DNA from: Mycolicibacterium iranicum
Lineage (GTDB): Bacteria; Actinomycetota; Actinomycetes; Mycobacteriales; Mycobacteriaceae
Direction: 5' to 3'
DNA: 64,000 nt
Assembly (NCBI RefSeq): GCF_014190915.1
Contig: NZ_JACHVU010000003.1
Span: 186,001-250,000 of the forward strand
Part shown: positions 27,518 through 36,769 of the stretch, in pieces
How positions within the stretch are numbered: position 1 is the stretch's first letter
Layout of the letters: each line of letters opens with the position of its first letter
Made by a program: the position numbers and the translations under genes
The notes under the pieces: generated by a model
Seen by the model: the letters and a program-made list of their open reading frames with translations, nothing else
Told to the model about the DNA's origin: nothing
Databases searched by the model: none

Positions 27518-27523
27518 AGTCTA
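27518..27523 (-). promoter_or_regulatory. -10 hexamer of ideR
   Basis: TAGACT on the minus strand would start transcription near 27511, leaving a leader of about 17 bases that contains the GGAGGG ribosome-binding site. No iron box was found here. Confidence 0.45.
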
Positions 27524-27599
27524 CCGGCCTTCCGGGCCGGACAGCGCCCCTTCCCCGAGCGACACGGCCCACACTGCGAGCCCACAGGAGCTCCCCGCA

Positions 27600-27630
27600 G
27601 AAGACCCGCCGAAGCGTCCGGCGGGTCTTC
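27600..27630 (-). terminator. Strong hairpin terminator after sigB
   Basis: A perfect 12-bp stem (GAAGACCCGCCG with its complement) and a 7-base loop lie 13 bases after the sigB stop. There is no U tract, the common form of mycobacterial hairpin terminators. Confidence 0.75.
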
Positions 27631-27643
27631 CAGGGGGAGTGGC

Positions 27644-28603
27644 TCAGCTGGCGTAGGAGCGCAGGCGATCGGCCCGTTCGCCGTTGCGCAGCTTCGCCAT
27701 CACCTCGCGCTCGATCTGACGCACGCGTTCCCGGGAGAGTCCGAACAGCTTGCCGATCTGGTCGAGCGTGCGCGGCTGGCCGTCGTCGAGACCGAAGCGC
27801 AGGCGGATGACCTGCTGCTCGCGCTCGTCGAGGGTGGCCAGCACGTACCGGATGTCGGTGTGCAGCAGTTCGGAGATCACCGCGTTCTCGGCCGACATCG
27901 CCTCGGCGTCTTCGATGAAGTCGCCCAGCGGGGCCTCTTCGTCGCTGCCGACGGGCATGTCCAGGCTCACCGGGTCGCGGCTGTGCTCCAAGAGGTCGTT
28001 GATCTTCTCGACGGGGATGCCCGACTCCTCGGCCAGTTCCTCGTCGGTGGCCTCGCGGCCCAGGTTCTGGTGCATCTCGCGCTTGATCCGCGCCAGCTTG
28101 TTGACCTGCTCGACGAGGTGGACGGGCAGCCGGATCGTGCGGCTCTGGTCTGCCATGCCCCGGGTGATCGCCTGACGGATCCACCACGTGGCGTAGGTCG
28201 AGAACTTGAATCCCTTGGTGTAGTCGAACTTCTCCATGGCCCGGATCAGGCCGAGGTTGCCCTCCTGGATCAGGTCGAGCAGCGGCATACCGCGTCCGGT
28301 GTAGCGCTTGGCCAGCGACACCACCAGTCGCAGGTTGGCTTCCAGCAGATGACGCCGCGCCGCCTCGCCGTCGCGCACCACTGCAGCCAGATCCCGTTTG
28401 CGGTTGTCGCCGAGACGCTTTCGCGTGGCGAGCAGGTGCTGTGCGTAGAGGCCTGCCTCGATGCGCTTGGCCAGCTCGACTTCGTCCGCAGCGTTGAGAA
28501 GCGCGGTCTTGCCGATGCCGTTCAGGTAGACCCGCACCAGGTCGGCGGCGGGGCTCTGAGCGTCCAGGTCTTCGGCGATGCGGCTGGTGGTGGCGTTTGC
28601 CAT
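27644..28603 (-). CDS. sigB: Principal-like sigma factor SigB
   Basis: SigB is the non-essential group 2 sigma factor used in stationary phase and stress. The 319-residue protein has regions 1.2 ([16 protein letters not shown]), 2.1-2.4 ([37 protein letters not shown]), 3 and 4.2 ([20 protein letters not shown]). It lacks the long acidic N-terminus of SigA encoded at 35.1 kb. The ATG at 28603 has AGGAGG upstream. An ECF-type promoter precedes it, and ideR follows after a terminator. Confidence 0.97.
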   Translation of the reverse strand: MANATTSRIAEDLDAQSPAADLVRVYLNGIGKTALLNAADEVELAKRIEAGLYAQHLLATRKRLGDNRKRDLAAVVRDGEAARRHLLEANLRLVVSLAKRYTGRGMPLLDLIQEGNLGLIRAMEKFDYTKGFKFSTYATWWIRQAITRGMADQSRTIRLPVHLVEQVNKLARIKREMHQNLGREATDEELAEESGIPVEKINDLLEHSRDPVSLDMPVGSDEEAPLGDFIEDAEAMSAENAVISELLHTDIRYVLATLDEREQQVIRLRFGLDDGQPRTLDQIGKLFGLSRERVRQIEREVMAKLRNGERADRLRSYAS

Positions 28604-28640
28604 GGCGGCCTCCTGATCGGGTGGAACTTTCAAGGACTAC

Positions 28641-28666
28641 AACGCCCTAGGCAGCCGATGAGTTCC
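28641..28666 (-). promoter_or_regulatory. SigE/SigH-type promoter of sigB
   Basis: On the minus strand GGAA (28663-28666), 19 bases, then GTT (28641-28643) fits the SigE/SigH consensus GGAA-N18/19-GTT, extended here as GGGAAC and CGTTG. It lies about 38 bases upstream of the sigB start, as in M. tuberculosis, where sigB is driven by extracytoplasmic sigma factors. Confidence 0.7.
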
Positions 28667-28750
28667 CACGTTCCGGGGGCTTCACACCTTCTGATCAGCG
28701 GTTATTGGACCCAGACCTGAGAATCGTCTGAGAATAGAGCCAGAAGGCGC

Positions 28751-29152
28751 TCAGGTGGGCACATCGCCGCGGGGATCGTCGGATCCCTGTTGCGGCGCGG
28801 GGCGCGGGGTGCGTTCGATCGCGGGGCGCTCGGCCGTGGGGAACAGGGGGATCCGGCGCGGCATGTCGTAGCGGCGGGGTTCCTCGGCGGTGCGGGGCGG
28901 GCGGTCGTTGGCGATCAGCACCGCCATCCAGGGCAGCGGGATCGACGCCACGACGATGGCCAGCGAGATGAGGCCGTTCTCCCAGATGCCGTAGGCGACC
29001 GCGGCCAGGATCAGCGCGGGGATACGGAAGGACATCAGCGTCAGGTACTTACGCACGCGCCGGCGGTGCTGCTCCTCGTAGGCGGGGGCGGCCCGGGTGA
29101 TCAACACCGGGCGACCCTCGTCGTCGAAACTCAGCTCTTGGCCGTGTTTCAT
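28751..29152 (-). CDS. DUF3099 membrane protein (Rv2709-like)
   Basis: The 133-residue protein has a hydrophilic N-terminus (FDDEGRPVLITRAAPAYEEQHRRRV), two membrane helices around 40-60 and 63-85 (IPALILAAVAYGIWENG; AIVVASIPLPWMAVLIAN), and a Pro/Arg-rich tail. This is the DUF3099 pattern found next to sigB in mycobacteria. The start is uncertain: the ATG at 29152 fits family length but has GGAG only two bases away; the ATG at 29170 is the alternative. Function is unknown. Confidence 0.8.
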   Translation of the reverse strand: MKHGQELSFDDEGRPVLITRAAPAYEEQHRRRVRKYLTLMSFRIPALILAAVAYGIWENGLISLAIVVASIPLPWMAVLIANDRPPRTAEEPRRYDMPRRIPLFPTAERPAIERTPRPAPQQGSDDPRGDVPT

Positions 29153-29229
29153 ATCTCCACTGTTCCACATCAAAACCCGGGTGTGCCCGTCGCGTTTCTT
29201 ACCAAACTCTTGCCGGGCAGAATGGGGTC

Positions 29230-29466
29230 ATGGACACCCAGACGATCGAGCGCACCGAGACCGACGAACGCGTCGACGACGGGACGGACGACGACCGGCC
29301 CAAGTTCTTCCACTATGTGAAGAAGGACAAGATCGCCGAGAGCGCCGTGATGGGCACGCACGTCGTCGCGTTGTGCGGCGAGGTGTTTCCGGTCACCCGC
29401 TCGGCCAAGCCCGGGTCGCCGGTCTGCCCGGACTGCAAGCGGATCTACGAGCAGCTCAAGAAGTAG
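29230..29466 (+). CDS. DUF3039 small zinc-ribbon-like protein (Rv2708c-like)
   Basis: The 78-residue protein has an acidic N-terminus, then KFFHYVKKDKIAESAVMGTHVVALCGEVF and a C-terminal CPDCKRIYEQL. Cysteines in ALCGEVF and CPDC, with the preceding histidines, could bind zinc. DUF3039 is a conserved actinobacterial family. Its frame overlaps the end of the convergent BrkB gene by 11 bases. Its role is unknown; its recurrent neighbourhood is sigB and ideR. Confidence 0.85.
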   Translation: MDTQTIERTETDERVDDGTDDDRPKFFHYVKKDKIAESAVMGTHVVALCGEVFPVTRSAKPGSPVCPDCKRIYEQLKK

Positions 29467-30511
29467 GGGCGTCGCCCGCGGCGGGGTCGCCGGACACGTC
29501 GCCGACGGTGGCCGCAGTCGGAGGGGCGGTGCCCGGTCGCGACGCCGCTTGCGAGGGGCTGCCGTTCAGAGAGTCCGCCTTCGCCTCCAGCCACCACCGA
29601 AGCCGCTTGGCGTGGGTGTCGGGGGCCGGCCATTCTTCTTCGATGGCCGCGTTCAGTTCGGCGCCGATCATGATCGCGAAGCCCAGGAAGAACGCGAACA
29701 ACAGGAACGCGATCGGCGTGGCCAGCGCACCGTAGGTGTAGCCGGTGCTGGTGATCCAGGTCAGGTACACGCGCAGGCCCCACGTCGCGATCAGGAACAC
29801 GACGGTGGCCAGCACCGAGCCGAGCAGCAGCCGGTGCGATGGCAGGGGTCTGGGCAACGACACCCGGAACAGCACGTTCACCGCGATCGTGAAGGCGACG
29901 AAAAGCACGGGGTAGTACCCGAACTGCAGCACGTGGTCCCAGCTGTCCGGGATGAACTCGGCGATCTTGCGCGGCCCCAGCGCCAGGAACGGCGCCGTGA
30001 TGATGGCCCCCACGAGCATCACCACGTAGAGCCCCAGCGCGTAGAACCGTTGCCGCACCGGATGCCTCAGCGGCGTCTGGTCGTGCGCCTCGGTGATCGA
30101 GTCCACGAACGCCGAGATGGCCGACGACCCGGCCCACAGCGAGATGACGAAACCGACCGACACCACCTCGCCGCGAGCGCCACGCACGATGTCGCGCACC
30201 GTCGGCTCGATGATCTCGTTCACCACGTTGGGCGAGAAGAACCGTTCGGCCGTGCCCACGATCTGATGCTGGATCGTCGGGAGCGTGTCGGGCCCGAACA
30301 TCGGCGCGATATAGGCGAGGCTGCCCAGCATTCCCAGCAGCAACGGGGGCAACGACAGCGCACACCAGAACGCCGCTTGAGCCGACTCCGAGAAAATCGA
30401 ATCGTCCCAGCTCTTTCCGAGCGTCCGCAGCGCGATGTGCCGGACGTGATGGCGCGACGGTGCGGGTTTCCTCGACGGCCGCGCAGGAGACCGCTCTGAC
30501 TGGTCACTCAT
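29456..30511 (-). CDS. YihY/BrkB-family inner membrane protein (Rv2707-like)
   Basis: The 351-residue protein has about six membrane helices and the YihY/virulence-factor-BrkB signature, including WCALSLPPLLLGMLGSLAYI, LWAGSSAISAFVDSITEAHD and the terminal FLLFAFFLGFAIMIGAELNAAIEEE. The C-terminal 45 residues are cytoplasmic and disordered. The ATG at 30511 lacks an obvious ribosome-binding site. The name 'ribonuclease BN' sometimes attached to this family is a historical error. Function is unknown. Confidence 0.85.
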   Translation of the reverse strand: MSDQSERSPARPSRKPAPSRHHVRHIALRTLGKSWDDSIFSESAQAAFWCALSLPPLLLGMLGSLAYIAPMFGPDTLPTIQHQIVGTAERFFSPNVVNEIIEPTVRDIVRGARGEVVSVGFVISLWAGSSAISAFVDSITEAHDQTPLRHPVRQRFYALGLYVVMLVGAIITAPFLALGPRKIAEFIPDSWDHVLQFGYYPVLFVAFTIAVNVLFRVSLPRPLPSHRLLLGSVLATVVFLIATWGLRVYLTWITSTGYTYGALATPIAFLLFAFFLGFAIMIGAELNAAIEEEWPAPDTHAKRLRWWLEAKADSLNGSPSQAASRPGTAPPTAATVGDVSGDPAAGDAPTS

Positions 30512-30540
30512 GACCAGTCCAGCATTGCCGATTCGCCGAC

Positions 30541-30732
30541 TTAAGGCTGCAGCGGGCTCACTTCCAGCACGGCCGCCAATTCGACGAGCTTGGCCTCGTG
30601 CTCGTTGGCGTGATGCTGGCAGAACAGGAGTTCGGCACCCGAAGGAAGCTTCGCCCGTACGCGGGCTGCGGCCCCACAACGGTCGCAGCGGTCAGCCTTG
30701 GTCAATCCAGGACTGGTCAGCGTTGCGGTCAT
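30541..30732 (-). CDS. DUF7455-type small zinc-ribbon protein
   Basis: The 63-residue protein has CDRCG near residue 16 and a downstream LLFCQHHANEHEAKL, giving three cysteines and histidines spaced for zinc. The ATG at 30732 has GGAGG four bases upstream. Short proteins of this type are conserved across actinobacteria close to sigma-factor genes. It is transcribed toward BrkB with 29 bases between them. Its role is unknown. Confidence 0.8.
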   Translation of the reverse strand: MTATLTSPGLTKADRCDRCGAAARVRAKLPSGAELLFCQHHANEHEAKLVELAAVLEVSPLQP

Positions 30733-30865
30733 GGCACCTCCATAGGGTGGTTGCGACGTACTTCTACTGTGTCAGACGCTTGGGGTTCCGGCCTTGTTCC
30801 CCGGGGGTTCACGGGTGTGTCGTGTCTCACGGACGGACGTGTTGCGACGGAAAGGGGCTGCGGAT

Positions 30866-31231
30866 ATGACATCTGCACCACAGAGCGGAGAACTCGTGCA
30901 CCTGTGCGGGGCGGATGAGTGGGACGCTGCGCAGCGCACCGGCCTGCGCGCGCCCGAATCCCTGGAGTCCGTCGGCTTCGTGCACCTGTCGAGCCCGCAA
31001 CAGGTCCACCTGCCGGCCAACCGGCTGTACGCCGGCCGTACCGATCTGGTGCTGCTCCGCCTCGACCCTGCACGACTCGCCTCTCCGGTTCGTTGGGAAC
31101 CCGGCGTTCCGGCCGATCCCGATGGCATGGAGTTCCCACATTTGTATGGACCTTTGCCTGCCGCGGCTGTGATAAGCGTCACTCCCTACCTGCCGGGCGC
31201 CGACGGACGGTTCGCGCCGGTCGAGGCGTGA
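30866..31231 (+). CDS. DUF952 family protein (Rv2705c-like)
   Basis: The 121-residue protein shows the DUF952 pattern: HLCGADEWDAAQ, then GFVHLSSPQQV with the conserved F-x-H-x-S, LVLLRLDP, and the C-terminal FPHLYGPLPAAAVISV. DUF952 proteins resemble glutathione-S-transferase-like or ADP-ribosyl-fold proteins in some databases, but no activity is established. The ATG at 30866 follows AAAGGGG. The upstream frame is longer but lacks conservation. Confidence 0.82.
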   Translation: MTSAPQSGELVHLCGADEWDAAQRTGLRAPESLESVGFVHLSSPQQVHLPANRLYAGRTDLVLLRLDPARLASPVRWEPGVPADPDGMEFPHLYGPLPAAAVISVTPYLPGADGRFAPVEA

Positions 31232-31312
31232 TCGCGGGACCGCTGCCGCTGGGCGGTAGAGGGCCATTCTCATCGAGGGCATAGGCCGCTCCCGTGCCGG
31301 TGCGTCACTCAA

Positions 31313-31318
31313 TACACT
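31313..31318 (+). promoter_or_regulatory. -10 hexamer of the 31.3-kb membrane gene
   Basis: TACACT is followed by eight bases and the GTG start at 31327, consistent with a leaderless mRNA. Confidence 0.45.
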
Positions 31319-31326
31319 GACCAGCC

Positions 31327-32109
31327 GTGGGCATCATCTTTGGCTTTGCACCGTGGATCGTCTACTGGGTACTGGTCGGCAACGTCCCCTTCGCGGCAGC
31401 GGTGCTGATCGCGCTGGCGGTCTCCGTGGCTGCCGTGGTGGCCGCCCGCCTCGCAGGATCGCCCGGCCGGACTCTCGAAATCGGCGCTGTCGCAACGTTC
31501 CTGATTCTCGCGGTGCTGACGTTCACGGTCAGCACGGACTTCATGGAACGGTGGCTGCAGCCACTCAGCAACGCGGGAATCTTCCTTGTGGCACTGGTGA
31601 GCGCCCTCATCGGGCGGCCGTTCGTGCGCGAGTTCGCGGTGGTGGGTCAGCCGAAGGAAGTCATCGAGAGTGACACGTTCCAGCGGATCACGTCTGTTCT
31701 GACCTGGGTCTGGATCGCGGCGTTCGCCGGCATGACGGTCTCCTCGGTGATCCCCCCGCTGGTGCGGGGCGACGCGACGATCCTGGACACCAGAACCCCG
31801 CTGTCGTTCGTCTGCTATTGGGTGGTGCCGTTCTCCCTGCTGGCCGTGGCGGCGCTGCTGACGCGGATTTTGCCGGATCGCATGGTCCCGCCCGCCGAGG
31901 AGATCGTTCGCAAGACGACATTCGTCGCCTTCGCCGAGGCCGAGATCGACCAGCTCATCTATCTGGCGACCGAACACGCCAACCGTGAGGTGGGCGCCGG
32001 CAAAGAGGCCTACGACATCCGGATCGGGTCCAAGGGCGTGCCGTTGGTCGGCGACGACACCCGGGAGTCCTGGCCTTCGACGTACAAGGTCCGCGACCGC
32101 AAGCGCTGA
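31327..32109 (+). CDS. Unrecognised multi-pass membrane protein
   Basis: The 260-residue protein has about six hydrophobic helices (for example FAPWIVYWVLVGNVPFAAAV, FLILAVLTFTV and IFLVALVSALIGRPFV). A cytoplasmic segment with FVREFAVVGQPKEVIESDTF and a hydrophilic C-terminal 65 residues follow. The helical-hairpin motif GRPFVREFA resembles septation protein A-like/VUT-like small membrane families, but I cannot assign one. It lies just before the PGRS-like gene, in a block absent from the equivalent M. tuberculosis position as I remember it. Confidence 0.7.
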   Translation: MGIIFGFAPWIVYWVLVGNVPFAAAVLIALAVSVAAVVAARLAGSPGRTLEIGAVATFLILAVLTFTVSTDFMERWLQPLSNAGIFLVALVSALIGRPFVREFAVVGQPKEVIESDTFQRITSVLTWVWIAAFAGMTVSSVIPPLVRGDATILDTRTPLSFVCYWVVPFSLLAVAALLTRILPDRMVPPAEEIVRKTTFVAFAEAEIDQLIYLATEHANREVGAGKEAYDIRIGSKGVPLVGDDTRESWPSTYKVRDRKR

Positions 32110-32165
32110 CCGTCTGTATCGGCGCCGATTGCTGAAAGCGCCCGAACTCCTGATGTGTTTGCCGT

Positions 32166-32182
32166 GTTAGATTTCAGCTAAC
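32166..32182. promoter_or_regulatory. Inverted repeat overlapping the promoter of the PGRS-like gene
   Basis: GTTAG-ATTTCAG-CTAAC is a perfect 5-bp inverted repeat. It overlaps a TAGATT hexamer (32168-32173) that is the best -10 candidate for the gene starting at 32212. This suggests repression by a dimeric regulator. It is not an IdeR box (see rejected items). Confidence 0.4.
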
Positions 32183-32211
32183 AACCAGGCAATTCGACGG
32201 GGGACGTCCGC

Positions 32212-33900
32212 GTGGCACAGCGCTGTGGCAAACAAGTCAAAATCATCGATTCGACGATCAAGCGCTGCGGGGAGCAGATGGCCCGGCACGTACTGCTGGC
32301 CGGTACCGGGGGCGCCGCGGTCATCGGCGCCGGGCTCGTGCTCGCCGCGCAGCCCGCCGACCCCGCAACCACGCATGCAGACATCCGGCTCGCGTCCTTC
32401 GACCCGCTCGTCGTTCCCAATTCCCCTGTTCCAGAGGAACTTCTGTGGTTCGGCACGGCCGGCGGCCGCGACCGTGACCGCGCGGCGTCGGCAACCACCG
32501 CGGTATCGACCCCGTCCGCGGCTCGCCCGATGATCGGCCCCGGCGGCTGGCTGATCGGCGACGGCGCGGATGCGGCCGCCGACTGTGAAGGGTCGGCCTG
32601 CAACGGCTCCAACGGGGGCCTGCTGTTCGGCAACGGTGGCGACGGTGCGCGGGGCGGCAAAGGTGGCAACGCCGGACTCTTTGGCGGAAACGGCGGTGAC
32701 GGGGGCGACGGCTACCTGGCCGGCCAACACGGCGGTGCCGGAGGCAATGCCGGTCTGTTCGCGTCGACGGGTGACGGCGGCGACGGCGGTGACGGTGCCG
32801 ACGGTGCCTACGGCATCGCCGGCGGAAACGGCGGGGCTGGCGGGAACGCCGGCAGGCTGCACGGAAACGGCGGCGCCGGCGGTAACGGTGGGACCGGCGG
32901 CACGGGTCTCGATGGGGTGAATGCGACCGCGTCGGGCCGAGCCGCGACCGGCACCCCGAGCTACCTCGGCTCCACGGGGTTGCCGTATTCGAACTCCGTG
33001 GTCGAGGGCTACCTGGTCGGCGGCATGGGCGGGCGCGGCGCCGATGCGGCCGCAGGGTCGAACCAGTCCGGAGGCAACGGCGGGCAGGGGCAGGGCATCA
33101 TCCCGCTGTTCGCCGGCCCCCACACCTTCGCGGTCAGCGGGGCCGGCGGTGACGGCGGCGACGGGTCCGGCGGCGGCGCCGGCGGCAAGGGCGGAGACGC
33201 CGGCCTCGCGCAGGGCAGCTCGCCGCTGGTCGCGGTGTTCGGCAACAACGGCGGCGTCGGCGGCGACGGCGGTTCCTCCGGCGGCCGGGGCGGTGACGGC
33301 GGCGCCGGTGGCGACGTCAAGATCGGCCCGACGATCGGCTTTGGCGGACCCGGCGGCGCAGGCGGGAACGGCGGCACGGGCGCGGCGGGTGCGACAGGCA
33401 CCAGCGGCGGTGCCGGCGGCGCAGGCGGCCGCAGCGGTTCTCAGACAGGAAACGGCGGCGCCGGCGGCTCAGGTGGCGCCGGCGGCCAAGGTGGCACAGG
33501 CGCGGTCGGCGGCGACGGCGGCACCGGCGGCACCGGGGGCGCCGACGTCTCCGAATCCGGCTCCGGCACGGTGCGCGCAGGCCAGGGCGGTCACGGCGGG
33601 TTCGGCGGCGCCGGAGGCGCAGGCGGTGACGGCGGTACCGGGGGCGCCGCCGGCAAGGGTGGCGCCGGAAGCACCGAAGGCGCAGCGGGCGGCGCGGACG
33701 GTACCCGGGGCGCCACCGGAGCAGGAGGTCGCGGCGGCACCGGCGGTCGGGGCGGCGACGGGGGAGCGGCCGGAGACGGCACCTCCGGCCTTTCCGGCAG
33801 CGGCGGCACCGACGGCGTCGGCGGCGAGGGCACGCGCGGCGGCGCGGGTGGCCGCGGGGGTGACGGTGGTAACGGGAGCCACGCCTCCGACGCCGGCTAG
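32212..33900 (+). CDS. PGRS-like glycine-rich exported protein without a PE domain
   Basis: The product has 562 residues. Residues 1-22 are basic, 26-46 form a hydrophobic signal/anchor ending near LAAQPADP, and 47-103 are a Ser/Thr/Pro linker. From 104 the protein reads like a PE_PGRS C-terminus: ARPMI then GGWLIGDGADA, echoing GRPLIGNGANG, followed by ~420 residues of GGx repeats (GGNGG, GGAGG, GGDGG) broken by short hydrophobic inserts such as GIIPLFAGPHTFAV. No PE domain is present. The start may be the GTG at 32212 or ATG at 32278 (GGGGAG upstream). It is probably surface exposed. Confidence 0.85.
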   Translation: MAQRCGKQVKIIDSTIKRCGEQMARHVLLAGTGGAAVIGAGLVLAAQPADPATTHADIRLASFDPLVVPNSPVPEELLWFGTAGGRDRDRAASATTAVSTPSAARPMIGPGGWLIGDGADAAADCEGSACNGSNGGLLFGNGGDGARGGKGGNAGLFGGNGGDGGDGYLAGQHGGAGGNAGLFASTGDGGDGGDGADGAYGIAGGNGGAGGNAGRLHGNGGAGGNGGTGGTGLDGVNATASGRAATGTPSYLGSTGLPYSNSVVEGYLVGGMGGRGADAAAGSNQSGGNGGQGQGIIPLFAGPHTFAVSGAGGDGGDGSGGGAGGKGGDAGLAQGSSPLVAVFGNNGGVGGDGGSSGGRGGDGGAGGDVKIGPTIGFGGPGGAGGNGGTGAAGATGTSGGAGGAGGRSGSQTGNGGAGGSGGAGGQGGTGAVGGDGGTGGTGGADVSESGSGTVRAGQGGHGGFGGAGGAGGDGGTGGAAGKGGAGSTEGAAGGADGTRGATGAGGRGGTGGRGGDGGAAGDGTSGLSGSGGTDGVGGEGTRGGAGGRGGDGGNGSHASDAG

Positions 33901-33912
33901 GAAACCGCCGGA

Positions 33913-35022
33913 TTAGACGGCGCGGGCCTCGATGACCGAGATCGGGCTCACCGTGGGGATGACCCGGGTGAGCTCGAAGCCCGCCTGACCCAGCAGCGTC
34001 TCGTACTCGGCGCGCGTGCGTTCCCTGCCCTTGAGCATCAGCAGCATCTCGAGGTCGAGCATGTGTCCGATGAACGACGAAGCACGTTGTGGGAGAACCA
34101 TTTCCAACAGGATGACGGTGCCTCCGTCGGCGATCGCGGTGCGGATGTTGCGCAGGATCGTCGTCGCGTCCTCATCGTTCCAGTCGTGAATGATGTTCTT
34201 CAGCACGTACACGTCGCCGCCCGCGGGCACCGACTCCATGAACGAGCCGCCGGTGACGGTGATGCGGTGCGAGACGCCCTCGTCGGCCAGGAGTGCAGCC
34301 GCCCCGTCGACGACCTTCGGCAGGTCGTAGAGGATCCCGTCGGCGTCGGGCGCCTGCCGCAGGATGGTCGACAGCACCGCTCCGTGGCCTCCGCCCACAT
34401 CGACGATCAGCCGGGCCCCGCTGAAGTCGTACGCCTGCAGCGCCACGTCGTTCGACAGTCCGCTCGCCGCCGTCATCGCCCGGTTGAACACGCCGGCGAA
34501 TTCCGGGTCGGTGTCCAGGTACTCGAAGAACGACATGCCCCGCAGCTTGTCGGCGGCGGGCAGGCCGGTCTGCACGGAGTACAGCAGGCTGCCCCAGTCG
34601 GCCCAGCGGGCGGGATGTCCGATGAACAGGACCATGTCGCGCAGGGATCCCTCGGTGTCACTGCGCAGCGCTTCGCCCACGGGGGTGAGCGCGAATCTGC
34701 CGTCGCGCCGTTCCACGAGCGCACCGCGGCTGGTCATCGCCCGCATCAGCCGGTAGACCGCGTCCGGGTCGGCGCCGACCTGAGCGGCCACCGTGTCGGC
34801 ATGCGCAGGACCTCCCGCGAGCCGGTCGGGGATGCCGAGCTGCGCGGCCACGCAGAGCACCTGCGTGGTCCACGCTCCGGTCGCGAGCTCAAGGAGCGCA
34901 ACATTGCCCGGCGCCGTCCGGCGGTGCAGCCGTTGCAGACCCGCGCGGACGCGGTCGACCGCGCGGATCACCGGCACCGGCGGGAGCCGCTTCGGGGCGG
35001 CCTCGTTCACTGTTCGTCTCAT
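33913..35022 (-). CDS. SAM-dependent O-methyltransferase (family 2 type)
   Basis: The 369-residue protein has an N-terminal winged-helix dimerisation domain (about 40-125, with [22 protein letters not shown]) and a C-terminal class I methyltransferase domain. The SAM motif is LIVDVGGGHGAVLSTIL, followed by YDLPKVVD and the catalytic-region KNIIHDWNDEDA, typical of plant-COMT-like and polyketide O-methyltransferases. The substrate is unknown, probably a phenolic or polyketide compound. It converges on the PGRS-like gene with 12 bases between and is not part of the core sigA neighbourhood of M. tuberculosis. Confidence 0.88.
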   Translation of the reverse strand: MRRTVNEAAPKRLPPVPVIRAVDRVRAGLQRLHRRTAPGNVALLELATGAWTTQVLCVAAQLGIPDRLAGGPAHADTVAAQVGADPDAVYRLMRAMTSRGALVERRDGRFALTPVGEALRSDTEGSLRDMVLFIGHPARWADWGSLLYSVQTGLPAADKLRGMSFFEYLDTDPEFAGVFNRAMTAASGLSNDVALQAYDFSGARLIVDVGGGHGAVLSTILRQAPDADGILYDLPKVVDGAAALLADEGVSHRITVTGGSFMESVPAGGDVYVLKNIIHDWNDEDATTILRNIRTAIADGGTVILLEMVLPQRASSFIGHMLDLEMLLMLKGRERTRAEYETLLGQAGFELTRVIPTVSPISVIEARAV

Positions 35023-35075
35023 CGCGGACGAACGTAGGGCAGTGGACTTAATTAATTCTTGGAACGACCCGGCTG

Positions 35076-36518
<1,443 letters not shown>

Positions 36519-36615
36519 GTACACCCTTTCGGTCGTGCGGGTTTCCGGGGCACACGTGCGCCACCGGGTGTCGGCTATGTCGAATGTCGGCGTCGATCTC
36601 AAAGCGTCATGTCGG

Positions 36616-36633
36616 GGTGGGATACATCCCGCC
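36616..36633. other. Inverted repeat in the sigA leader
   Basis: GGTGGGAT-AC-ATCCCGCC pairs over 8 positions (one G-U in RNA) around a 2-base centre. It lies about 22-40 bases after the predicted sigA transcription start. It could be an operator just downstream of the promoter or an mRNA structure. Confidence 0.35.
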
Positions 36634-36661
36634 GCTGTCTGGTCGGTGGCCGCCGTCGACC

Positions 36662-36667
36662 ATTGTA
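36662..36667 (-). promoter_or_regulatory. -10 hexamer of sigA
   Basis: TACAAT on the minus strand is the best -10 match in the 251-base gap upstream of sigA. It places the start near 36655 and gives a leader of about 137 bases. No convincing -35 hexamer stands 17 bases upstream. Confidence 0.5.
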
Positions 36668-36769
36668 ACGACAGTGTGGGTTAACGCCGCGCGCCGCGGC
36701 AAATTTGACGTCTCTGCGCGTCGGCCCGCGGACGGCCGCGCCGGCACAGGCGTCACTGCGGGCAGTGGG

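Noticed and set aside
32166-32182. IdeR (iron) box upstream of the PGRS-like gene
   Set aside because: TTAG...CTAA spacing is 7 bases, not 11, and the central AGnCT core is absent, so it does not fit the 19-bp iron box.
32500-33900. Long open frames in other registers of the GGx region
   Set aside because: They arise from the repetitive GGC/GGN composition; only the frame with signal peptide and PGRS motifs is coherent.
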